DNA of 30,109 bases from positions 1-30,109 of the forward strand of contig JAYVFS010000230.1 of assembly GCA_043772905.1 (NCBI GenBank), read 5' to 3'. Positions 22,593 through 28,980 of the stretch are shown piece after piece. Numbering within the stretch: the first letter of the stretch is position 1; each line of letters starts with the position of its first letter. Below the pieces are notes generated by a model. The model had not been told where the DNA came from. It ran no database searches and saw only the letters and a list, made by a program, of their open reading frames with translations. The stretch comes from JAAFJT01 sp043772905 (GTDB lineage Bacteria > Bacteroidota > Bacteroidia > Chitinophagales > Saprospiraceae). The position numbers and the translations under genes are program-made.

Positions 22593-23663
22593 ATGACCAT
22601 AGAACAACTCCATACTGAGGGGTGCATTCTCTTCGAGTGCATCAGCGGCTCGCGGGCTTATGGCACGGATTTGCCAACCTCGGATACCGATATAAAAGGT
22701 GTGTTCATCATGCCCGAAGAACGGCTTTTCGGTTTGGGTTATATCGAACAAATCAATGACGAGCGCAACGATGTGGTTTATTACGAACTGCGCCGTTTTG
22801 TCGAGTTATTGATGAAAAACAACCCCAATATCCTTGAAATGCTCAACTCCCCTGCCGATTGCATTTTGCATAAAGACCCGCTTTTTGACTTGTTGGCAAC
22901 CGATATATTTCTGTCCAAACTATGCAAAAATGCCTTTGCTGGATATGCTTTTTCACAAATCAAAAAGGCACATGGTTTGAATAAAAAAATCGTCAATCCG
23001 ATGTCGGAAGAGCGCAAATTGATTCTCGATTTCTGTTATGTCGTCAAAGGACAAGGTTCGACACCCTTCAGTAAATGGTTGAAAGACAACGATTTGCAGC
23101 AGGAAAAATGTGGCTTAGTCAATATTCCAAACATGCAAGGTTGTTTTGCCATTTTTTATGATGCCGATGGTTCAAAACACTACAAAGGCATCATGCGGAA
23201 GGACGAAGCAAACGATGTGTTATTAAGCAGTGTTGTAAAAGGTGAAACGCCTGTTGCGACCTTGTTTTTCAATAAAAATGGTTATTCAAAATATTGCAAA
23301 GACTATCGGGAATATTGGGATTGGGTCAAAAACCGGAACGAAGCCCGTTATGAAAACACCGTTTCTTCGGGCAAAAATTACGATGCAAAAAACATGATGC
23401 ACACCTTCCGTTTGCTCGATATGGCAGAAGAAATGTTAAAAACAGGCAAAGTGAATGTGCGTCGTCCGAATCGGGAACAATTGCTCAAAATCCGAAAAGG
23501 TGAGTTTGAATATGATACCTTGATTGAACAAGCTGAACAAAAATTGGTTGATATCGAGAAGGCTTTCGATGCGTGCAATTTGCCTGAAATGCCTGATGTC
23601 GAAAAAATTGAACCTATTTTGATAGAAATACGTCGAAAGTGGTATGCAAGGAAATATGAATGA
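22593..23663 (+). CDS. Polymerase-beta-type nucleotidyltransferase (PF10127-like)
   Basis: A 356-residue cytosolic protein. ISGSRAYGTDLPTSDTDIKG near residue 18 is the nucleotidyltransferase signature: the GS motif and the pair of metal-binding Asp residues (SDTDI). The form with GSRAYGT and a later conserved helical region fits the family annotated as predicted nucleotidyltransferase or RNA-repair DNA polymerase beta (RlaP, PF10127). Its substrate is not established; RNA 3'-end repair is the usual suggestion for relatives next to RNA ligases, but no RNA ligase is here. The TTG at 22563 is a possible earlier start, and I prefer the ATG at 22593. A motif copy at 22612 is read as HTEG within the first ten codons. 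The stop overlaps the pabB start (ATGA-type, 4 bases). Confidence 0.82.
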   Translation: MTIEQLHTEGCILFECISGSRAYGTDLPTSDTDIKGVFIMPEERLFGLGYIEQINDERNDVVYYELRRFVELLMKNNPNILEMLNSPADCILHKDPLFDLLATDIFLSKLCKNAFAGYAFSQIKKAHGLNKKIVNPMSEERKLILDFCYVVKGQGSTPFSKWLKDNDLQQEKCGLVNIPNMQGCFAIFYDADGSKHYKGIMRKDEANDVLLSSVVKGETPVATLFFNKNGYSKYCKDYREYWDWVKNRNEARYENTVSSGKNYDAKNMMHTFRLLDMAEEMLKTGKVNVRRPNREQLLKIRKGEFEYDTLIEQAEQKLVDIEKAFDACNLPEMPDVEKIEPILIEIRRKWYARKYE

Positions 23664-24733
23664 TGAATATGCACAGTGAAGACACTTTTAGATATATGAA
23701 TGAACTCGGCAAACAGCGCGAGCCATTCCTTTTTATACTCGATTTTGATTTAGCAAAACCGCTTGTTTTTCCTTTACACAGTCTTGAAAATAGTGCTGAA
23801 ATTGTGTTTAATATCAACGGACAGCGCAATTTTACCCCCCTCAGTAGAAAGTCATCCAAAACTGTTTTTTTCCATAAAAAACCTGTTTTATACACAGATT
23901 ACAAGGCTAAATTCGATTTTGTGCTTGAAAATCTGCAATTTGGCAATTCCTTTCTTGTCAATTTGACGCAGCCGACAGCGATTGAAACGAACCTTTCTTT
24001 GTTTGAAATTTTTCACAGTTGTACTGCTAAATACAAATTATTGGTGGACACCGAAACGGATAAATTCGTCGTCTTTTCGCCCGAACCTTTTGTAAAAATT
24101 AATGAACAAGGCGTTATTTCCTCGTTTCCGATGAAAGGAACGATTGACGCAGGTATCGACAATGCTGAAATTAAATTGATGAACGATGTAAAAGAACAAG
24201 CAGAACACGCCACAATCGTTGATTTGATTCGCAACGATTTGAGCCAAGTCGCTACAAATGTACGCGTGGAACGCTATCGTTTTGTGGAACGGGTTAAAAC
24301 GCATGACAAAGAATTATTGCAAGTCAGTTCAAAAATCAGTGGTCAATTGCCTTCCGATTATCTTGAAAAAATAGGCGACATTTTTCAAAAATTGCTGCCC
24401 GCAGGCTCTATTTCAGGCGCCCCGAAACCCAAAACGGTTGAGATTATCAAAAAAGCAGAAGGTTATGAACGAGGTTATTACACTGGAATTGTAGGCATTT
24501 TTGATGGCAAACGCTTGGATAGTGGCGTAATGATTCGTTTTATTGAACAAAATACGAATCAAAAAGCTCAAAGTACTGAGGGGGTGTTCATATTCAAAAG
24601 TGGTGGCGGCATCACCGCTATGAGCGATGCAGAATCTGAATATTTAGAAATGATAGATAAAGTTTATGTCCCAATTATTACTCGAAACATTGCACATCGT
24701 CAACGGTCAGTTGCAACATGTGAAATGGCATAA
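23660..24733 (+). CDS. pabB: Aminodeoxychorismate synthase component I
   Basis: Converts chorismate and glutamine-derived ammonia to 4-amino-4-deoxychorismate, the precursor of p-aminobenzoate and folate. The chorismate-binding fold shows in SFPMKGTIDAG (about residue 154), ATIVDLIRNDLSQ (about 190), LLPAGSISGAPKPKT (about 252) and YYTGIVGIFDGKRLDSG, then SGGGITAMSDAESEY (about 313). PMKGT, with Lys rather than the Ala or Thr of relatives, points to PabB and not to anthranilate or isochorismate synthase. At 357 residues it lacks the long N-terminal region of E. coli PabB, as is common in the phylum. The normal end is near DKVYVP, but the frame runs on for some 20 residues across the start of the next gene, giving a 68-base overlap. 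Middle gene of a three-gene operon. Confidence 0.93.
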   Translation: MMNMHSEDTFRYMNELGKQREPFLFILDFDLAKPLVFPLHSLENSAEIVFNINGQRNFTPLSRKSSKTVFFHKKPVLYTDYKAKFDFVLENLQFGNSFLVNLTQPTAIETNLSLFEIFHSCTAKYKLLVDTETDKFVVFSPEPFVKINEQGVISSFPMKGTIDAGIDNAEIKLMNDVKEQAEHATIVDLIRNDLSQVATNVRVERYRFVERVKTHDKELLQVSSKISGQLPSDYLEKIGDIFQKLLPAGSISGAPKPKTVEIIKKAEGYERGYYTGIVGIFDGKRLDSGVMIRFIEQNTNQKAQSTEGVFIFKSGGGITAMSDAESEYLEMIDKVYVPIITRNIAHRQRSVATCEMA

Positions 24734-25310
24734 TGAACGCTGCTATCGGTCACGTCAAATACTTTTTGGCTTGCTTGAACCGATAGATTTAGCCACTATT
24801 TTTGCTGAAAAATGGGCAAAAGGCGAAATCTCTTACCTCAATTCGGCTGCTGATGCAGTCGAAACTTACGACCGTTGCCGTTTTATTTACGGTGCAAACG
24901 GCATACAACACATCGAAATCGTCCGCACGCCGCGACGTATTATCCGCAGTTTACAGTTGATAAATGCCGATGATTTTGATTATTCTCATAAATTTGCCGA
25001 CCGTTCGCATTTCGCCGTTTTATCAAAAAATATCCAAGCAGATGATATGCTTATCGTTAAAAAGGACTTTTTGACGGATACGACTTTTGCGAATATTGTT
25101 TTTAAAGACACATCAGGACATTGGTTTACACCTTCAACACCGCTTTTGGCAGGTACAAAACGAGCAAAATTGTTGGCTGAAAACAAAATTAAAGCGGTTG
25201 ATTTGCGCCCAAGTGATATATCCAAATTTGTTGAAGCACGGTTGATTAATGCGACGACTGATTTGGAAAATAGTTCTAAGATATTGGTTGCTGATATTTT
25301 TAAATTGTAG
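24666..25310 (+). CDS. pabC: Class IV aminotransferase, probable aminodeoxychorismate lyase
   Basis: A 214-residue PLP enzyme of the branched-chain aminotransferase/D-alanine aminotransferase fold. In this operon it should release p-aminobenzoate from aminodeoxychorismate. DYSHKFADRSHF near residue 104 contains the likely cofactor lysine, and ADDMLIVKKDFLTDTTFANIVF near 125 and TPSTPLLAGTKRAKLL near 155 are the cofactor and active-site loops. It is shorter than E. coli PabC (269) and belongs to a compact Bacteroidota form. The ATG at 24666 is inside pabB, a 68-base overlap in a different frame, so its translation probably depends on ribosomes that have read pabB. A terminator follows the stop directly. 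Confidence 0.87.
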   Translation: MSQLLLETLHIVNGQLQHVKWHNERCYRSRQILFGLLEPIDLATIFAEKWAKGEISYLNSAADAVETYDRCRFIYGANGIQHIEIVRTPRRIIRSLQLINADDFDYSHKFADRSHFAVLSKNIQADDMLIVKKDFLTDTTFANIVFKDTSGHWFTPSTPLLAGTKRAKLLAENKIKAVDLRPSDISKFVEARLINATTDLENSSKILVADIFKL

Positions 25311-25378
25311 CTCAAAAAGCATGGGTTTGTAGCTCAATATTATAGAACATTGAGCTACATTCGTTTCTTTTTTGAGCT
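25309..25378 (+). terminator. Nested hairpin after pabC
   Basis: An outer stem (AGCTCAAAAA at 25309-25318 with TTTTTGAGCT at 25369-25378) encloses an inner perfect 11-base stem (25328-25338 with 25349-25359, TGTAGCTCAAT). GTAGCTCA is present in both stems on the left side, so it seems to have been copied. It starts on the pabC stop codon and ends in a T-rich arm, so a terminator role is likely. Confidence 0.7.
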
Positions 25379-25461
25379 TTAAATATCAAACAGAAAGAAT
25401 AGCCACTAATCAACTGACTATAAAAACGGAATCATACCCCCTCAGTAAAAATAAAAAAAGT

Positions 25462-25496
25462 TATGTAAATCGGGAATCCAATTCCCGATTTACATA
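25462..25496. repeat. 16-bp perfect inverted repeat upstream of pyrD
   Basis: Arms 25462-25477 and 25481-25496 with a 3-base loop (stem TATGTAAATCGGGAAT). It ends 33 bases before the pyrD start, in the probable message leader. A dispersed motif copy (25436-25447) lies 14 bases upstream of it. Confidence 0.7.
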
Positions 25497-25529
25497 GTTT
25501 TCATACCTAAATTATTGAAAATAAACTTT

Positions 25530-26582
25530 ATGTATAAATTAATTCTCAAACCCATTTTCTTCCAAATGTCTCCTGAAAAAGCGCATTACACGACTATGCG
25601 CCTTTTCCGTTTTGCATTAAGTCTGCCTTTTGGTAAATGGATTTTCAAACAATTGTATGTTCCAAACGACCCAAAATTGGAACGCAAACTCATGGGTTTG
25701 ACCTTTCCAAACCCTGTTGGATTGGCGGCTGGGTTTGATAAAGATGGCAAGTTTATTAACGATTTGGCGTATTTAGGCTTTGGTTTTATTGAAATTGGTA
25801 CGGTGACACCGCTTTCACAAGACGGCAACCCCAAGCCACGTCTTTTTCGTTTGCCTGAATATGAAGCCTTGATAAATCGGATGGGTTTTAACAACGAAGG
25901 CGTTGAAAAATTGGTTGAAAGGTTGAAAGCATATCGTGCCCCCGACCCCAGAGGGGAGACTGCGCTTCGGGTTGTTATTGGTGGAAATATTGGTAAAAAC
26001 AAGGTAACGCCTAATGAAGAAGCCTTTCGGGATTATGAAATTTGTTTTGATGCCCTGTTTGACCATGTAGACTATTTTGTGGTCAATGTCTCGTCGCCAA
26101 ACACGCCTGATTTGAGAGCTTTGCAAGATAAAGAACCGTTGAATCAACTGTTGGCACATGTTCAAAACCTCAATCAACAAAAAACGAAGCCTAAACCGTT
26201 GTTGTTGAAAATCGCGCCCGATTTGAATGAATCGCAACTCAATGATATTTTGGAGATTGTGGAAAGCAACAAATTAGACGGTATTATCGCTACAAACACA
26301 ACGATTTCAAGAGAATTGGTCAAAAATGACCCCCTCAGTATAGAAATGGGTGGATTGAGTGGTAAGCCCGTGAAAAGCCGTTCTACGGAAGTGATTCGTT
26401 ATTTGCGTAACAACACAAAACAAAATGGTCTGGTCATCATAGGCGTAGGCGGCATTCAGACAGGCGATGATGCTTTGGAAAAATTGGCAGCTGGCGCCGA
26501 TTTAGTACAAATTTATACGGGTTTGATTTATGAAGGACCGCGTATGGTTAAAAAAATCAATCAAACACTGTTGAAGGTATAG
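25530..26582 (+). CDS. pyrD: Dihydroorotate dehydrogenase, quinone-dependent (class 2)
   Basis: Oxidises dihydroorotate to orotate in pyrimidine synthesis and passes the electrons to membrane quinone. The N-terminal helices (ILKPIFFQMSPEKAHYTTMRL) that hold the protein to the membrane identify class 2. NPVGLAAGFDKDGKFI, EIGTVTPLSQDGNPKPRLFRL and NRMGFNNEG are the FMN and substrate blocks; VNVSSPNTPDLR contains the catalytic Ser region, and IGVGGIQTGDDALEKLAAGADLVQIYTG closes the barrel (parts given as landmarks). Between VERLKAY and VIGGNIGKNK there is an insert APDPRGETALR, encoded by a GC-rich palindromic stretch, where other enzymes have a short turn. The last three codons lie in the left arm of an 88-bp palindrome. 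A TTG at 25515 could be an earlier start. Confidence 0.95.
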   Translation: MYKLILKPIFFQMSPEKAHYTTMRLFRFALSLPFGKWIFKQLYVPNDPKLERKLMGLTFPNPVGLAAGFDKDGKFINDLAYLGFGFIEIGTVTPLSQDGNPKPRLFRLPEYEALINRMGFNNEGVEKLVERLKAYRAPDPRGETALRVVIGGNIGKNKVTPNEEAFRDYEICFDALFDHVDYFVVNVSSPNTPDLRALQDKEPLNQLLAHVQNLNQQKTKPKPLLLKIAPDLNESQLNDILEIVESNKLDGIIATNTTISRELVKNDPLSIEMGGLSGKPVKSRSTEVIRYLRNNTKQNGLVIIGVGGIQTGDDALEKLAAGADLVQIYTGLIYEGPRMVKKINQTLLKV

Positions 26583-26661
26583 TAAACAGAAATTTGAAAT
26601 GGTTTTTGTTTTTTTTCAAAAAAAAACAAAAACCATTTCAAATTTCTGTTTACTATACCTT
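26574..26661. repeat. 88-bp near-perfect palindrome over the end of pyrD
   Basis: Arms 26574-26616 and 26619-26661 are 43 bases each and pair perfectly around a 2-base centre. The left arm begins in the pyrD coding sequence (AAGGTATAG, the last codons and stop), so the right arm is an inverted copy of a gene end. The centre is T8, C, A9. It can act as a terminator, but its length and near-absence of a loop are unusual, and perfect palindromes of this size are normally unstable or arise during sequencing or assembly. Confidence 0.9.
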
Positions 26662-26680
26662 TTTGCCCACTTATAATTTT

Positions 26681-26688
26681 TACCTTTG
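26681..26688 (+). promoter_or_regulatory. Bacteroidota -7 promoter element
   Basis: TACCTTTG, a perfect TAnnTTTG, 51 bases before the DUF3127 start. TTTTG lies upstream at 26661-26665, but the spacer is only 15 bases, shorter than the usual 19-21. Confidence 0.45.
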
Positions 26689-26739
26689 GGCACATTTTAG
26701 GAAATAATCAATCGTTAATAATCAATAATCAATCAAAAT

Positions 26740-27153
26740 ATGTCTTTTGAGATAGTCGGCAAACTGTATAAAAAATTCCCAGCGGAAAGTAAATCACCTA
26801 CATTTCAAGCCCGCGAGTTCGTTTTAGAATTCGCTGAAGGAAATTATCCACAACTTATTAAATTCCAACTGACGCAAGACCGTTGCCAACTTTTGGAAAA
26901 TCATGAAGAAGGTGAAGAAATAAAAGTGCATTTTGACCTAAATGGTCGTGAATGGCAAGGCAAATTTTTCACAAATTTGACTTGTTGGCGCATCGAAAAA
27001 TCGAGTGGTGCAGAAGGCACATCAGAAAAACCTGTTCAGCAAGTTCAAAAAGCGGCATCGCCAGCTAAGTCGGCACCGCCGCCAAGCAGCGATTTTCCGA
27101 CCTTAGCAGATGAGCCGTTTAAAACGGTTGGTGAGGACGATTTGCCGTTTTAA
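26740..27153 (+). CDS. DUF3127 protein with SSB-like C-terminal tip
   Basis: A 137-residue protein. Residues 1-90 (MSFEIVGKLYKKFPAES, FQAREFVLEFAEGNYPQLIKF, VHFDLNGREWQGKFFTNLTCWRIE given as landmarks) match DUF3127, a Bacteroidota family with an OB-like beta fold that resembles primosomal PriB or single-stranded DNA-binding protein. After a flexible Ala/Pro/Lys/Ser linker the protein ends in GEDDLPF, close to the acidic DDDIPF tip by which SSB recruits other DNA repair proteins. This makes a role in binding single-stranded DNA plausible. It has its own promoter match and stands between two large hairpins. Confidence 0.82.
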   Translation: MSFEIVGKLYKKFPAESKSPTFQAREFVLEFAEGNYPQLIKFQLTQDRCQLLENHEEGEEIKVHFDLNGREWQGKFFTNLTCWRIEKSSGAEGTSEKPVQQVQKAASPAKSAPPPSSDFPTLADEPFKTVGEDDLPF

Positions 27154-27155
27154 TC

Positions 27156-27223
27156 TAATGATGAATGATAAATTATGAATGATGAATAAGTGTATCCCAT
27201 TCATAATTTATCATTCATCATTA
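27156..27223. repeat. 26-bp perfect inverted repeat after the DUF3127 gene
   Basis: Arms 27156-27181 and 27198-27223 pair perfectly around a 16-base loop. The arm (TAATGATGAATGATAAATTA and on) is of a low-complexity ATGAAT type that is frequent between genes in Bacteroidota. It begins three bases after the DUF3127 stop and is directly followed by a second hairpin. Confidence 0.85.
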
Positions 27224-27269
27224 AAAAAATGACCCCTCAGTATCTGCATGATTGAGGGGTCATTTTTTT
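27223..27269. terminator. Strong terminator containing the dispersed motif
   Basis: Arms 27223-27239 and 27253-27269 pair perfectly over 17 bases (A7-TGACCCCTCA with TGAGGGGTCA-T7) around a 13-base loop. The left arm carries a complete ACCCCTCAGTAT motif (27232-27243) and the right arm an inverted half copy. The A and T runs make it work in both directions. Confidence 0.9.
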
Positions 27270-27357
27270 TTGACAGGCTAATATTTGCCCATTCCTTTCG
27301 TTAACAAATGATACAAGTTTTAACATTTCTCTTTTCAAAATAACTTCCAACTATTTT

Positions 27358-28917
27358 ATGGACAAAATCAAAATATTGTGGGCAGACGACGAAATTGATC
27401 TTCTGAAACCACACAAACTTTTCCTTGAAAAAAAAGGCTATGAAGTCGTAACCGTCTCAAATGGCTACGATGCCATCGAAGAATGTGAGCAATCACGCGA
27501 TATTGATGTCGTATTTTTAGACGAATCTATGCCCGGCATAACGGGTTTGGAAACGCTCGAACGCATCAAAGCCATGCAGCCGAATTTACCTATTGTGATG
27601 ATTACTAAGAACGAAGCCGAACACGTCATGGAAGACGCAATTGGGCAACAAATCGCTGATTATCTCATCAAACCTGTCAATCCGAACCAAATCTTATTGT
27701 CTTTAAAGCGCATTATTGACAACAAACGCCTTGTGTCAGAGCGCACAATGCAGAGCTACCAACAGTCATTTAGAGAGCTTTTTATGCAAATTCAAAGCGG
27801 CTTGAACCATGAAGAATGGGCTGATGTGTATAAAAAACTCGTCGGTTGGGAGCTGCGTCTTGATGCGAGTGGTGGCGACAATATGGCTGAAATTCTTTCT
27901 ACACAGAAAGCGGAAGCCAATACGGAATTTTCAAAATATATCGTCAAAAACTACCTCGATTGGTTGGGAACAAAACGCGATTCAGCACCGACAATGAGTT
28001 ATAACTTGTTGAAAAACAAGATATTCCCTCATGTGGGCGACGACACCCCCTCCGTCATGTTGCTCTTAGACAATCTGCGCTATGACCAATGGAAAGTGAT
28101 TGAACCCATTATCACAGAACTTTTCCGCATAGAAGAAGAAGACTATTTTTACGCTATCCTGCCGACCTCTACGCAATACAGCCGCAACGCTATTTTTGCG
28201 GGTATGATGCCTGCCGATATTGAAGCACGTTATCCGAAATGGTGGCTCAACGACAATGAAGAAGGCGGTAAAAACATGCACGAAGCAGACTTGTTAGGTG
28301 AAAATATTCAGAAAATACAACGCAAATCGTGGAAGTATGACTACGTAAAAATCACCAATGTTGCGAATGCTAAAATATTGGAAGACAATGTTTTAAACTA
28401 TTTGAACAACGATTTCACCGTCATCGTGTATAATTTTATTGACATGTTGAGCCATGCACGGACAGAAATGGAAGTTTTGAAAGAATTGGCTGGCGACGAA
28501 AAAGCCTACCGTTCTTTGACGCGCTCTTGGTTTCAAAATTCACCGCTTTATGGGGCTTTACAAAAATTAGCAAGTAAAAATGTACGGCTTTTTGTAACCA
28601 CTGACCATGGAACGATTCGCGTAAAAACACCTTCAAAAGTGGTGGCTGATAAAGAAACAACAACCAATTTGCGTTATAAGGTTGGGCGTAATTTACAATA
28701 TGACAAACGTCATGTGCTTGAAGTGAGAGACCCAAAAGTGGCAGGTTTGCCTCGTCCAAATGTCAGTTCGACCTTTATTTTTGCAAAAGAAGACGTTTAT
28801 TTTCTTTATCCGAACAACTACAATCATTACAATAATTACTACCGCAATACTTTTCAACATGGCGGCATTTCGCTTGAAGAGTGCATTTGCCCTGTTATTA
28901 GGCTCAAATCGAAGTAA
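27358..28917 (+). CDS. porX: PorX: receiver and PglZ phosphatase-like regulator of T9SS
   Basis: A 519-residue response regulator that, with the PorY sensor kinase, controls the type IX secretion genes. The receiver domain (residues 1-120) has Asp10/Asp11 (ILWADDEI), the phospho-acceptor Asp55 (VVFLDESMPG), Thr83/Lys84 (VMITKNE) and Lys105-Pro106. A helical linker leads to a PglZ domain of the alkaline phosphatase superfamily: LLLDNLRYDQW (about 236), FYAILPTSTQYSRNAIF with the nucleophile Thr272, FIDMLSHAR and FVTTDHG with metal ligands. Work on PorX shows that this domain binds zinc and has phosphodiesterase activity on nucleotides. The gene is alone here, not next to the sensor, as is usual. 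A degenerate motif relative is at 28044, and a terminator follows the stop. Confidence 0.95.
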   Translation: MDKIKILWADDEIDLLKPHKLFLEKKGYEVVTVSNGYDAIEECEQSRDIDVVFLDESMPGITGLETLERIKAMQPNLPIVMITKNEAEHVMEDAIGQQIADYLIKPVNPNQILLSLKRIIDNKRLVSERTMQSYQQSFRELFMQIQSGLNHEEWADVYKKLVGWELRLDASGGDNMAEILSTQKAEANTEFSKYIVKNYLDWLGTKRDSAPTMSYNLLKNKIFPHVGDDTPSVMLLLDNLRYDQWKVIEPIITELFRIEEEDYFYAILPTSTQYSRNAIFAGMMPADIEARYPKWWLNDNEEGGKNMHEADLLGENIQKIQRKSWKYDYVKITNVANAKILEDNVLNYLNNDFTVIVYNFIDMLSHARTEMEVLKELAGDEKAYRSLTRSWFQNSPLYGALQKLASKNVRLFVTTDHGTIRVKTPSKVVADKETTTNLRYKVGRNLQYDKRHVLEVRDPKVAGLPRPNVSSTFIFAKEDVYFLYPNNYNHYNNYYRNTFQHGGISLEECICPVIRLKSK

Positions 28918-28920
28918 AAT

Positions 28921-28954
28921 AAAAGCCGCGAGATGTTTAATTCTCGCGGCTTTT
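28921..28954. terminator. Terminator after porX
   Basis: Perfect 13-base arms (28921-28933 and 28942-28954, AAAAGCCGCGAGA) with an 8-base loop, followed by T residues. The A run on the other side lets it also act for the convergent ATP-grasp gene. A dispersed motif copy (28966-28977) follows between it and the next stop codon. Confidence 0.9.
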
Positions 28955-28980
28955 TCATTTTATAGACCCCTCAGTATTTT

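Larger units (their letters stand above)
331..28977. repeat. Dispersed short motif ACCCC(C)(C)TCAGTAT, 26 copies
   Basis: Copies with an exact core CCCCTCAGTA on the + strand start at 331, 2395, 2666, 3389, 4300, 6585, 7688, 7986, 9123, 11919, 13559, 17676, 23834, 25436, 26329, 27232 and 28966. Copies on the - strand are at 1463, 6355, 11144, 15808, 17031, 18676, 20583, 22612 and 24574. The consensus is A, then a C run of 4 (10 copies), 5 (9), 6 (6) or 8 (1), then TCAGTA, usually followed by T. Eighteen copies lie in genes or gene remnants, in either orientation and all three frames (read as TPSV, PPQY, PLS or TEG). Eight are intergenic and all of those point to the + strand. Near matches occur at 4091, 12992, 18574, 23073 and 28044. 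Spacing is about one per 1.1 kb with no gap over about 2.3 kb. Confidence 0.93.

Noticed and set aside
5576..27269. CRISPR array or insertion sequence made of the repeats
   Set aside because: The long hairpins differ from each other, are not regularly spaced and are not beside a transposase or cas gene. The short motif has no spacers of fixed size.
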